Shown here: positions 1-5,807 of the stretch, piece after piece
How the letters are laid out: each line of letters opens with the position of its first letter
Numbering within the stretch: position 1 is the stretch's first letter
Assembly (NCBI GenBank): GCA_017517985.1
Contig: JAFWWX010000178.1
Location: forward strand, 1 to 6,061
DNA: 6,061 nt
From: Clostridia bacterium
Lineage (GTDB): Bacteria; Bacillota_A; Clostridia; Oscillospirales; CAG-382
Direction of reading: 5' to 3'
Position numbers and translations under genes: made by a program
Notes under the pieces: generated by a model
Databases searched by the model: none
What the model saw: only the letters and a program-made list of their open reading frames with translations
What the model was told of the DNA's origin: nothing

Positions 1-1
1 A

Positions 2-130
2 TTAGGCATTGAACTTACCTATGAAGTACGAATCAAAGACGATAACACAGGTTTTGTAAACAAAATTTCTGCGGTTGATGGCGTAACAAATGCAGTTTTA
101 GTTTCCTATAACGGCGAGTATATGTCGTAA
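2..130 (+). CDS. C-terminal end of a DUF4956-type membrane protein (partial)
   Basis: The reading frame is open from base 2 to a TAA at 128-130 and gives the last 42 residues of a protein that begins outside the window. The visible part contains YEVRIKDDNTGFVNKIS, then DGVTNAVLVSYNGEYMS at the end. From memory of the family, DUF4956 proteins are membrane proteins with a soluble C-terminal domain ending in a very similar 'DGV..AVLVSYNG(E/D)Y' tail, and they often sit beside CotH-family kinases and VTC-like polyphosphate polymerases. The molecular role of DUF4956 is not known to me. The stop codon lies 15 bases before the next start, so this gene is almost certainly in the same operon as the two genes that follow. 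The family call rests only on this short tail and on the CotH neighbour. It could be another membrane protein with a similar cytoplasmic tail. Confidence 0.68.
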   Translation, partial: LGIELTYEVRIKDDNTGFVNKISAVDGVTNAVLVSYNGEYMS

Positions 131-145
131 GAAAGGAGACTTAAA

Positions 146-745
146 ATGCTGAAGAAAGTAATTCCGATAGTTATTTCGCTATGCCTGATATTCAGTATAA
201 GCGTAATGGCTGAAAACGAAATACCGGCAACTGAAGAAACGGTTACAGAAGTATCAGAGCAGATACCACAAGGTGCAGAAGAACAACCACAAGGCGTTCG
301 TGGAAATATGGGAACACCGCCATCAGGCGATATGCAAGGCAGAACTCCTCCCACTATGCCGAATGGTAAAATTACACGTGAAGGCATGAATAGAGGACAA
401 AAACCATCAGGAGAATTTACTCCTCCGCAAAATACCGAGTTTGGCAACACCAAGAAGGTATCACAAAGTACATCTGCGGTTGAAGAATCTGCAGAAAACA
501 AAACATCAACAGATGAACAAAACAACCACAACACAGAAGAAAATCCACAGTTTGGAGGTCGTATGCCCGGTGGTATGAAAGGTGGCTTCCCCGGTAATAT
601 GCAAAGCAATAGCGGGCAAACTCAGGAAGCTGAACCAAAGACCTTTTGGGGATTTGTAAAAACATATTCAACTCCAATTGCATCAGTGATTCTTTTGGCG
701 TTGGCATTTATCTTTGTTATTTTCTACAGAAGAAAGAACTATTAA
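146..745 (+). CDS. Exported low-complexity protein with signal peptide and C-terminal membrane anchor, unknown function
   Basis: I do not recognise a family for this 199-residue protein. Residues 1-22 look like a signal peptide: MLKK, then a hydrophobic core, probably cut after VMA. Residues 23-170 are hydrophilic and low in complexity. Within them are an acidic Glu/Thr part (about 24-48), a Pro/Gly/Met part (about 50-100), a Ser/Thr/Glu/Asn-rich part (about 102-132), and a Gly/Met/Phe part with GGRMPGGMKGGFPGNM (137-152). Residues 177-194 form a membrane segment followed by YRRKNY, so the predicted topology is type I: outside body, short basic cytoplasmic tail. There is no LPXTG sorting motif and no lipobox cysteine. 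The start is set by GAAAGGAG at 131-138. It lies between the DUF4956 gene and the CotH kinase gene. The Ser/Thr-rich stretch makes it a possible kinase substrate or scaffold (inference). Its Gly-Met-Phe composition recurs in the CotH protein. Confidence 0.85.
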   Translation: MLKKVIPIVISLCLIFSISVMAENEIPATEETVTEVSEQIPQGAEEQPQGVRGNMGTPPSGDMQGRTPPTMPNGKITREGMNRGQKPSGEFTPPQNTEFGNTKKVSQSTSAVEESAENKTSTDEQNNHNTEENPQFGGRMPGGMKGGFPGNMQSNSGQTQEAEPKTFWGFVKTYSTPIASVILLALAFIFVIFYRRKNY

Positions 746-786
746 TGTCAATGCAATTATAAAACCTAAGGTAAAGGAGGGCGAAT

Positions 787-2463
787 ATGCTATCAAGTAA
801 ATATATTTCAAAAATAACGATTATACTCATATCCGTAGTTTTAGTTCTGTGTGTTCTTGCAATGACATTTTACGATAAACTTTTGCCTATTGTAAATACT
901 ACAGGTTACAGTATGGAATATCAGGACAAACTTTTTGATACAAGCGAAATTCTTGATGTTGACATTATTATGGATGATGATAAATGGAATGAAATGCTCC
1001 AAAATGCAAGGCAGGAACAATATTATGAATGTGATGTAGTTATAAATGGTACAACATTCAAGCAGGTTGGTATAAGACCGAAGGGTAATACAAGCCTTTC
1101 TTCTATCGCAAGTGATCCTGATAATAACAGATATAGTTTCAAGCTTGAATTTGACCAGTTTGTTGATGGACAAACCTGCTTCGGACTTGATAAACTGATA
1201 TTAAATAACAGTTATGCAGATACTACCAATATGAAAGAAGCAATCATTTATGATATGTTTCAATATTTGGATGCAGATGCTTCCCTCTACAACTATGCAA
1301 AGATTTCTGTGAACAATAAATATTGGGGTGTGTATCTTGCACTTGAAGCTGTTGAGGACAGTTTTATGCTCCGTAATTTCGGTATGGAAAAGGGATATCT
1401 ATATAAGCCTGAAAATATGGGTGGCGGTAATAAAAGGGATCAAAAAGTTGAAGGAAATAATTTCCCTGCACCACCTGAAGGTGGATTCCAAATCCCTGAA
1501 AACTTTGGAAACGGCGGTCAGGAAATGCCTGCACCTCCAAACTTTGAAAGAAACAACCAAGACCAAACCGTTGAAAATCAAAATACTCAAGGAGAACGCA
1601 GAACGTTTAACCGAGAAAACTTTGGCGGTGGTGAACGCGGCGGACGTGGTGGTTTTGGCAGTATGGGCGGAGGCAGCAACCTTAACTATACCGATGATAA
1701 TTTAGACAGCTATCAGACAATATGGGATGGCGAAATTACCAACAGCACAAAATCTGACCATAAGAGAGTTGTTGAAGCCTTAAAGAATGTTCACGGACAA
1801 ACAGATATCGAAAAATATATAGATGTGGATCAAATATTGAAGTATATGGCGGTTCATAATTTCTCAGTCAATGATGATAGTTTAAGCGGTTCGATGTCCC
1901 ATAACTATTATCTGTACGAGGCAAACGGTCAAATTAGTATTTTGCCGTGGGATTATAACCTTGCTTTTGGCGGAATGCATGGCGGAGATGGAGCAAGCGT
2001 AATCAATGATCCTATTGATGATTTGTGGCGTGGAACTAAGCTTTTTGACTTCGTTTTGCAGAATGAAGAATACAAGGCTCGTTACCATGAGTATTATAAC
2101 AAACTCGTGAATGAATATCTGTATGGCGGTAAATTTGAGGAAACCTATAACAGAATTGCAGGTCAGATAGATGAGCTTGTAAAAACCGATCCCAACAGTA
2201 TGTATACATACGAGGAATATTTGAAGGGCATCGAAGTTTTATATAGCGCAGTAATGCTCCGTGCTGAAAGCATCAAGGGACAGCTTGATGGAACCATTCC
2301 GTCAACATCGGAAGGACAGAAAGCCGACTCTTCCAAACTTGTTGATGCATCGCATCTTAATCTTTCTGATTTAGGACAGTTTATGAGGGGTGGATTTGGT
2401 GGTAACAGAGGTGGCAACCGTCAGATGCCCGAAAATAATAATCAGAATATAGCGAATGAGTAA
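787..2463 (+). CDS. CotH-family atypical protein kinase, membrane-anchored, with low-complexity insertion
   Basis: CotH proteins are atypical kinases; Bacillus subtilis CotH phosphorylates the spore coat proteins CotB and CotG. This 558-residue member starts with a basic N-terminus and a hydrophobic segment (about 10-28) that reads as a signal anchor, so the kinase domain probably faces outside. The CotH fold is visible in order: GIRPKGNTS (95-103), YSFKLEFD (116-123), GLDKLILNN (133-141), MKEAIIYD (149-156), WGVYLALEAVE (180-190), GYLYKPEN (203-210), then HNFSVNDDS (357-365), SHNYYLY (371-377) and LPWDYNLAFGG (386-396). D364 and D389 are my candidates for the catalytic and metal-binding acids. 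Residues 211-298 form a Gly/Asn/Pro insertion inside the kinase, and the last 25 residues (about 533-553) repeat that composition. The ribosome binding site AAAGGAGG is at 773-780, 41 bases after the previous stop. The family call is firm. The substrate and true phosphate donor are unknown. Confidence 0.93.
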   Translation: MLSSKYISKITIILISVVLVLCVLAMTFYDKLLPIVNTTGYSMEYQDKLFDTSEILDVDIIMDDDKWNEMLQNARQEQYYECDVVINGTTFKQVGIRPKGNTSLSSIASDPDNNRYSFKLEFDQFVDGQTCFGLDKLILNNSYADTTNMKEAIIYDMFQYLDADASLYNYAKISVNNKYWGVYLALEAVEDSFMLRNFGMEKGYLYKPENMGGGNKRDQKVEGNNFPAPPEGGFQIPENFGNGGQEMPAPPNFERNNQDQTVENQNTQGERRTFNRENFGGGERGGRGGFGSMGGGSNLNYTDDNLDSYQTIWDGEITNSTKSDHKRVVEALKNVHGQTDIEKYIDVDQILKYMAVHNFSVNDDSLSGSMSHNYYLYEANGQISILPWDYNLAFGGMHGGDGASVINDPIDDLWRGTKLFDFVLQNEEYKARYHEYYNKLVNEYLYGGKFEETYNRIAGQIDELVKTDPNSMYTYEEYLKGIEVLYSAVMLRAESIKGQLDGTIPSTSEGQKADSSKLVDASHLNLSDLGQFMRGGFGGNRGGNRQMPENNNQNIANE

Positions 2464-2465
2464 AA

Positions 2466-2500
2466 ATACAAGGTGTGGCGTTGAGAGTCACACCTTGTAT
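2466..2500. terminator. Hairpin after the CotH gene, probable operon terminator
   Basis: ATACAAGGTGTG at 2466-2477 is perfectly complementary to CACACCTTGTAT at 2489-2500. G-U and C-G pairs extend the stem inward to a 7-base loop at 2480-2486. It begins three bases after the CotH stop codon, as expected for the end of the upstream operon. The downstream + strand is AATATATAG rather than a T run, whereas the A run at 2462-2466 would give a T run on the opposite strand. By the classical rule it is therefore a better minus-strand terminator. It may still end or protect the + transcript. Confidence 0.65.
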
Positions 2501-2515
2501 AATATATAGAAAATG

Positions 2516-2535
2516 TTCGCATTTCTTGAAATTTG
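2516..2535 (+). promoter_or_regulatory. Possible operator: tandem 10-base repeat over the -35 box
   Basis: TTCGCATTTC (2516-2525) is followed directly by TTGAAATTTG (2526-2535). They share the pattern TTNNNATTTN at one-turn spacing, which is the layout OmpR-family regulators commonly bind. An overlapping short palindrome, ATTTC-TT-GAAAT, occupies 2521-2532. Both overlap the -35 element of the promoter for the response regulator, so autoregulation is plausible. The match is short in AT-rich DNA and could be chance. Confidence 0.3.
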
Positions 2536-2554
2536 AGCTATCATGTGGTATAAT
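2526..2554 (+). promoter_or_regulatory. Sigma-A-type promoter of the two-component operon
   Basis: TTGAAA at 2526-2531 and TATAAT at 2549-2554 are separated by exactly 17 bases. TGG immediately before the -10 box makes it an extended -10 promoter. Transcription should start near 2561, just before the ribosome binding site AGAGGTG at 2567-2573 and the ATG at 2579. This gives the regulator and sensor genes their own promoter, separate from the CotH operon. Confidence 0.8.
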
Positions 2555-2578
2555 TAGTTAAGCAAAAGAGGTGAAAAT

Positions 2579-3250
2579 ATGCGACTTTTGGTCTGTGAAG
2601 ATGAAAAGCATCTTAACAAAACACTTACGGAAAGACTAACCAAAATCGGTTATACGGTTGACAGTTGTTTTGATGGTGAAGATGCTTTATACTATATAGA
2701 AAACACGCAGTATGACGGAATTATACTTGATGTTATGATGCCGAAAATCAATGGCTTTGAAGTTCTACGCACAATGCGTAACAATAAAATCCTTACTCCT
2801 GTTTTAATGCTTACGGCAAAGGATTCGGATGAAGATATAATAAATGGACTTGATACCGGAGCAAATGATTATCTAACAAAACCGTTTTCTTTTGATATTC
2901 TTTGTGCAAGGATAAGAGCTATGCTCCGTGTCAAAGAAAATATAACAGGCAGTGTGCTTGAAATTGCTGATTTAACTGTTGATACAACCACAAGAGTTGT
3001 AAAGCGTAGCGATACCGTGATTGAGCTTTCGTCAAAGGAATACTCAGTTTTAGAATATCTTATGCGAAACAAAGGCGTTGTGGTTTCAAAGGAAAAGATT
3101 GAGGAAAACATCTGGAACTATGAATATGAAGGCTCAAGCGATGTTATAAAGGTATATATACATCATCTTAGGAAAAAGATTGATGATAACTTTGAGAAAA
3201 AGCTGCTCCATACCATAAAAAATGTGGGGTATGTTATAAAGGAAGATTAA
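2579..3250 (+). CDS. OmpR/PhoB-family response regulator
   Basis: This 223-residue protein is a full-length cytoplasmic DNA-binding response regulator. The receiver domain covers about residues 1-117, with the acidic pair D8/E9, phosphoacceptor D51 in LDVMMPKINGF, T79 in LMLTAKD, and K101 in TKPFSF. A winged-helix output domain covers about 127-221, with SSKEYSVLEYL, the recognition-helix region DVIKVYIHHLRKKI (188-201) and the wing ending KNVGYVI. All key residues are intact, so it should be active when phosphorylated by the sensor encoded next. The start is supported by AGAGGTG five bases upstream and by the receiver beginning at once with MRLLVCEDE. Its target is not shown by the sequence. 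The neighbouring CotH operon and its own promoter are the first candidates. Confidence 0.95.
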   Translation: MRLLVCEDEKHLNKTLTERLTKIGYTVDSCFDGEDALYYIENTQYDGIILDVMMPKINGFEVLRTMRNNKILTPVLMLTAKDSDEDIINGLDTGANDYLTKPFSFDILCARIRAMLRVKENITGSVLEIADLTVDTTTRVVKRSDTVIELSSKEYSVLEYLMRNKGVVVSKEKIEENIWNYEYEGSSDVIKVYIHHLRKKIDDNFEKKLLHTIKNVGYVIKED

Positions 3251-3251
3251 G

Positions 3252-4601
3252 ATGAAAAAACCTACTTCTATAAAAACAAGAATAACAATATGGTACACAT
3301 CACTTATGTTTGTACTTGTATTAGTTGTACTTTCTTTGGTCGGTGGTCTTTCTTATCAGCTTTCAATAGATAGTGTGGAAAAGGACGTTATTCTTCAGGT
3401 TACACAAGTAAGAGAAAGACTGTCTAAAAGGCAGCCTGGCGCATTTGAGATTGTTGAAAGTAAAGAAGAATTTAAAAATGTATCTATTTATGAAATGGAT
3501 GGGAAATACCTTGTAGGACAGTATAATTATGATGTTGTGAATATTCCTTTTGAAGAAGGTATTCCACGAAGAGAAAGCATTGACGGAAAAGATTATATTG
3601 TTTATGATACACGCACACCGGGACCGCCCGGTATGCGTGGCGGATTTTGGATAAGAGGCGTGGAATCAATTAATTCTACAATGCTTTTAGGACGGTCTGC
3701 AATTATAATTATGCTGATTTTAATACCGCTTATTTTACTTTTAACAGCACTAGGTGGATATTACATCACCAAGAAAGCATTCAATCCCGTAAATAACATA
3801 GTAAAAACCGCAAATGATATTTCTGCTCAAAAAGATATTTCAAAAAGAATTGAAATTGCACCGGACAGCAAAGAAGACGAGCTTCACCATTTGTCAGTTA
3901 CACTTAATAAAATGCTTGATAAAATCGAAAATCTTATTAAGCAAGAAAAGCAGTTTACATCGGATGCTTCTCACGAACTGAGAACTCCTATCAGTGTTAT
4001 ACTTGCGCAAGGCGAATACCTTTTGGACATTTCAAAGGATGAAAAAGAAAAAGAACTTGCTGGGATAATCGTTGATAAATCAAAGCAGGTTTCAAAACTT
4101 GTGTCAAGACTTTTACTTCTTGCGAGAATTGACCAAAACAGACAGAAATTCAACAAGGAAAAGGTTGACCTTGGCGTTATTGTTGATGTGGCAGTTGACA
4201 GCATGAAAGAATTGGCAGCACAGAAAGGAATTTTGATTTTCTCAAATGTACCTGAAGGCACTATTGTGGATGCAGATGAATCCTTGCTCCTTTCAGCAAT
4301 TACCAACCTGATCAGTAACGGCATTAAATACGGCAAAGAATCAGGTCATGTATCTGTGTCAGCATCAAAGGTTGGTGACAGAACCGAAATCGTTGTTGCA
4401 GATAATGGTGTTGGAATATCTGAAGAACACATTGATAAAATATGGACTCGTTTTTATCGTGTCGATGATGTCCGCAACGATGAATACGGAAGCAACGGAT
4501 TAGGTCTTTCAATGGTAAAAAGCATAATTGAACTTCACGGCGGAGAGATTACTGTTAAGAGCAGTCTTGGTCACGGAACAGAATTTAGAATTATATTGTA
4601 A
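3252..4601 (+). CDS. Membrane sensor histidine kinase (HAMP-HisKA-HATPase)
   Basis: This 449-residue protein is the partner of the preceding regulator, starting one base after its stop; the ribosome binding site AAGGAAG lies inside the end of that gene. Layout: a membrane helix at about 12-35, an extracytoplasmic sensor loop at about 36-147, a second membrane helix at about 148-170, a HAMP linker to about 228, a HisKA domain with H241 in SDASHELRTP, and a HATPase domain. The HATPase has an N box with N352 and N356, a G1 box DNGVGI (384-389), an F box around F401 (WTRFYRVDD) and a G2 box GSNGLGLS (413-420). All catalytic motifs are intact. The sensor loop matches no named domain I recognise and contains PGPPGMRGGFWIRG (123-136). 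That patch resembles the low-complexity parts of the two exported proteins encoded upstream, which hints that the sensor monitors the CotH system or its products (inference). Confidence 0.95.
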   Translation: MKKPTSIKTRITIWYTSLMFVLVLVVLSLVGGLSYQLSIDSVEKDVILQVTQVRERLSKRQPGAFEIVESKEEFKNVSIYEMDGKYLVGQYNYDVVNIPFEEGIPRRESIDGKDYIVYDTRTPGPPGMRGGFWIRGVESINSTMLLGRSAIIIMLILIPLILLLTALGGYYITKKAFNPVNNIVKTANDISAQKDISKRIEIAPDSKEDELHHLSVTLNKMLDKIENLIKQEKQFTSDASHELRTPISVILAQGEYLLDISKDEKEKELAGIIVDKSKQVSKLVSRLLLLARIDQNRQKFNKEKVDLGVIVDVAVDSMKELAAQKGILIFSNVPEGTIVDADESLLLSAITNLISNGIKYGKESGHVSVSASKVGDRTEIVVADNGVGISEEHIDKIWTRFYRVDDVRNDEYGSNGLGLSMVKSIIELHGGEITVKSSLGHGTEFRIIL

Positions 4602-4617
4602 AATAGGCTAATGTGTT

Positions 4618-4660
4618 AAACTGTAGGTAAAGTAGGAGTACTTTCCCTACAGTTTTTATT
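4618..4660 (+). terminator. Intrinsic terminator of the two-component operon
   Basis: AAACTGTAGG (4618-4627) pairs with CCTACAGTTT (4646-4655). After one T/C mismatch, AAAGT (4629-4633) pairs with ACTTT (4640-4644) around the loop AGGAGT. The stem runs into TTTTTATT at 4653-4660. This is a classical rho-independent terminator, 17 bases after the sensor kinase stop codon. Confidence 0.9.
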
Positions 4661-4670
4661 CTATACAACA

Positions 4671-4733
4671 AACACCTCGACAAGATATTGACATTGTTCT
4701 ATTTGCGGTATATAATATAATAAATGAGGTGTT
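4671..4733. repeat. 8-bp inverted repeat flanking the Fic-module promoter
   Basis: AACACCTC at 4671-4678 is the exact reverse complement of GAGGTGTT at 4726-4733. The midpoint of the two arms, near 4702, is also the midpoint of the promoter hexamers. The right arm contains the ribosome binding site of the antitoxin gene. The left arm lies upstream of the -35 box, so it is not in the transcript and cannot fold over that site in mRNA. It may be a pair of operator half-sites for the helix-turn-helix antitoxin, or a coincidence. Confidence 0.4.
4688..4716 (+). promoter_or_regulatory. Full-consensus sigma-A promoter of the Fic toxin-antitoxin operon
   Basis: TTGACA at 4688-4693 and TATAAT at 4711-4716 are both perfect consensus hexamers with a 17-base spacer. 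The expected start of transcription, near 4723, leaves a very short leader before GAGGTG (4726-4731) and the ATG at 4737. A promoter this strong driving a toxin module would normally need repression, which fits autoregulation by the DNA-binding antitoxin. Confidence 0.88.
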
Positions 4734-4736
4734 AAT

Positions 4737-5108
4737 ATGGATATACTGACTATAAAAGAAGCAAGTTTAATGTGGGGGATTTCAGTAAGAAGAATTACCG
4801 CTTTGTGTAATGAGGGCAGAATTGTCGGTGCAAAGAAAATTGCAGGTGCTTGGCTTTTACCAAAAGATGCAGAGAAACCCAAAGATGCAAGGATTAAATC
4901 AGGAAAATATACCGATTGGAGAAATAAAACAGATATGGCATCTAAAGATTTTGAAAGTAATTTAAAAAATCTAAAAGGAACATTTGCAGTAGAGGATATG
5001 ACCGTTAGCGAAGAAAGTATTAAAAACCTCAAAAGAATTGATAGTGGTAAAGTAAGCTATACTGATGTAATCGAAGAATTGAAGCTTAAATATATGCAGA
5101 AGGTGTAA
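4737..5108 (+). CDS. HTH-VbhA fusion: Fic antitoxin with N-terminal DNA-binding domain
   Basis: This 123-residue protein has two parts. Residues 3-48 form an excisionase/MerR-like helix-turn-helix (LTIKEASLMWGIS, RRITALCNEGRI, then AGAWLLPKDAEKP), a domain often found next to or fused with Fic proteins in clostridia. Residues 70-118 resemble VbhA-type Fic antitoxins: NLKNLKGTFAVED followed by SIKNLKRIDSGKVSYTDVIEEL matches the VbhA helix order, including the final SDVIKDL-like helix. The inhibitory motif (S/T)xxxE(G/N) is present as T82-FAV-E86 but with D87 in the last place. The Glu of this motif blocks productive ATP binding in the toxin (known for the family). It lies two bases before the fic gene, in the usual antitoxin-first order, behind GAGGTG at 4726-4731. 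It probably both neutralises the toxin and represses its own promoter (inference). Confidence 0.85.
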   Translation: MDILTIKEASLMWGISVRRITALCNEGRIVGAKKIAGAWLLPKDAEKPKDARIKSGKYTDWRNKTDMASKDFESNLKNLKGTFAVEDMTVSEESIKNLKRIDSGKVSYTDVIEELKLKYMQKV

Positions 5109-5110
5109 TT

Positions 5111-5707
5111 ATGTTTTCAAAATATGATGTTTATACGACTACCCAATCGATATATTGCTATCCTGATAGTAATGTGTTGAAAAACAAATTAAATATAAGA
5201 GATAATAAATTACTTAAAACAGCTGAAGAAGAAATTACACTTATTAAACAAATGGAACTTTTGAAAAATCCGATTAAGGGTAATTTTTCAAAAGCACATC
5301 TTATGAATATACACAAGTTTATTTTTGAAGATATTTATCTATTTGCCGGAAAAATAAGACGAGAGCAAATAAGCAAAGCGGATACAATGTTTTATCCGCC
5401 GAACTTGATTGACAGAGAACTTGATAAGGTGTTTGCTAAAATAAAAGAGAAAAATATGATTAAGGAAACAGACGAAGAAAAGGTTTTTGATAATTTAGCG
5501 TATGTGATGGCAGAACTTAACGTTATACATCCCTTCAGAGAAGGCAATGGTCGTTCTATCCGTGAATTTATTCGCCTTATGGCAAAACGTATGGGATATG
5601 ACCTTAATTGGGGAAATGTAGATAAAGAAGAACTCTTAGAAGCATCAATATTGTCTGTTGATAATTATAAAGTGTTGATAGGAATACTTGAAACTTGTGT
5701 AGAGTAA
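5111..5707 (+). CDS. fic: Fic-domain AMP-transferase toxin (FicT/VbhT-like)
   Basis: Fic enzymes transfer AMP from ATP to hydroxyl groups of target proteins; FicT toxins of this class AMPylate GyrB and ParE (family knowledge, not shown here). This 198-residue protein carries a complete active-site motif HPFREGNGRSIR at 140-151: catalytic H140, metal-binding E144, the GNGR anion loop and the final R151. Upstream, YLFAGKIRREQISKADTMF (76-94) is the target-docking flap region, followed by YPP. No inhibitory helix of its own is evident, consistent with class I Fic proteins whose inhibitor is a separate antitoxin, here the preceding gene. The length fits stand-alone FicT proteins. AAGGTG at 5100-5105 overlaps the end of the antitoxin gene and sets the ATG five bases later, so the two are translationally close. 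No terminator follows it. Confidence 0.93.
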   Translation: MFSKYDVYTTTQSIYCYPDSNVLKNKLNIRDNKLLKTAEEEITLIKQMELLKNPIKGNFSKAHLMNIHKFIFEDIYLFAGKIRREQISKADTMFYPPNLIDRELDKVFAKIKEKNMIKETDEEKVFDNLAYVMAELNVIHPFREGNGRSIREFIRLMAKRMGYDLNWGNVDKEELLEASILSVDNYKVLIGILETCVE

Positions 5708-5722
5708 TTTTTTAGACTAGTA

Positions 5723-5751
5723 TTGAAGGAATTTTAATTATTTGATAAAAC
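5723..5751 (+). promoter_or_regulatory. Weak candidate promoter before the broken XRE gene
   Basis: TTGAAG at 5723-5728 and TAAAAC at 5746-5751 are 17 bases apart, matching four of six consensus positions in the -10 box. The 100 bases between fic and the next start contain no hairpin terminator, so read-through from the fic operon is equally possible. Confidence 0.28.
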
Positions 5752-5774
5752 ACAAAATGTAAGCGAAAATATAT

Positions 5775-5787
5775 GTTGATCATTAAC
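5775..5787. promoter_or_regulatory. Imperfect palindrome, possible XRE operator
   Basis: GTTGATCATTAAC is symmetric in five of six base pairs around the central C. It lies 5 bases before the AAAGGAG ribosome binding site of the XRE/ImmA-IrrE gene. Regulators of this family often bind such sites at their own promoter. The sequence is short and AT-rich, so the support is slight. Confidence 0.25.
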
Positions 5788-5807
5788 AAACGAAAGGAGA
5801 AATAAGC

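Noticed and set aside
146..211. Lipoprotein signal in the 199-residue protein because of Cys17
   Set aside because: The cysteine sits in the middle of the hydrophobic core and is not in a lipobox; VMA-E at 20-23 fits ordinary signal peptidase cleavage.
106..609. Long minus-strand open frame (167 codons) opposite the 199-residue exported protein
   Set aside because: It lies antisense to a gene with a good ribosome binding site, signal peptide and membrane anchor. Its Cys/Pro/Ser-rich content is what the reverse of Gly/Pro/Thr codons gives, and it has no plausible start signal.
674..745. Sortase-type cell wall anchor at the end of the 199-residue protein
   Set aside because: The C-terminus has a hydrophobic segment and a basic tail but no LPXTG-like motif before it, so a simple membrane anchor is the better reading.
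1328..1705. Plus-strand open frame of 125 codons inside the CotH gene
   Set aside because: It is an alternate frame across the CotH core and insertion; the CotH frame carries clear conserved motifs on both sides, and no start signal for the inner frame stands out.
4661..5032. Minus-strand open frame of 123 codons over the Fic promoter and antitoxin gene
   Set aside because: It runs antisense through a consensus promoter and a recognisable antitoxin, and shows no domain or ribosome binding site of its own.
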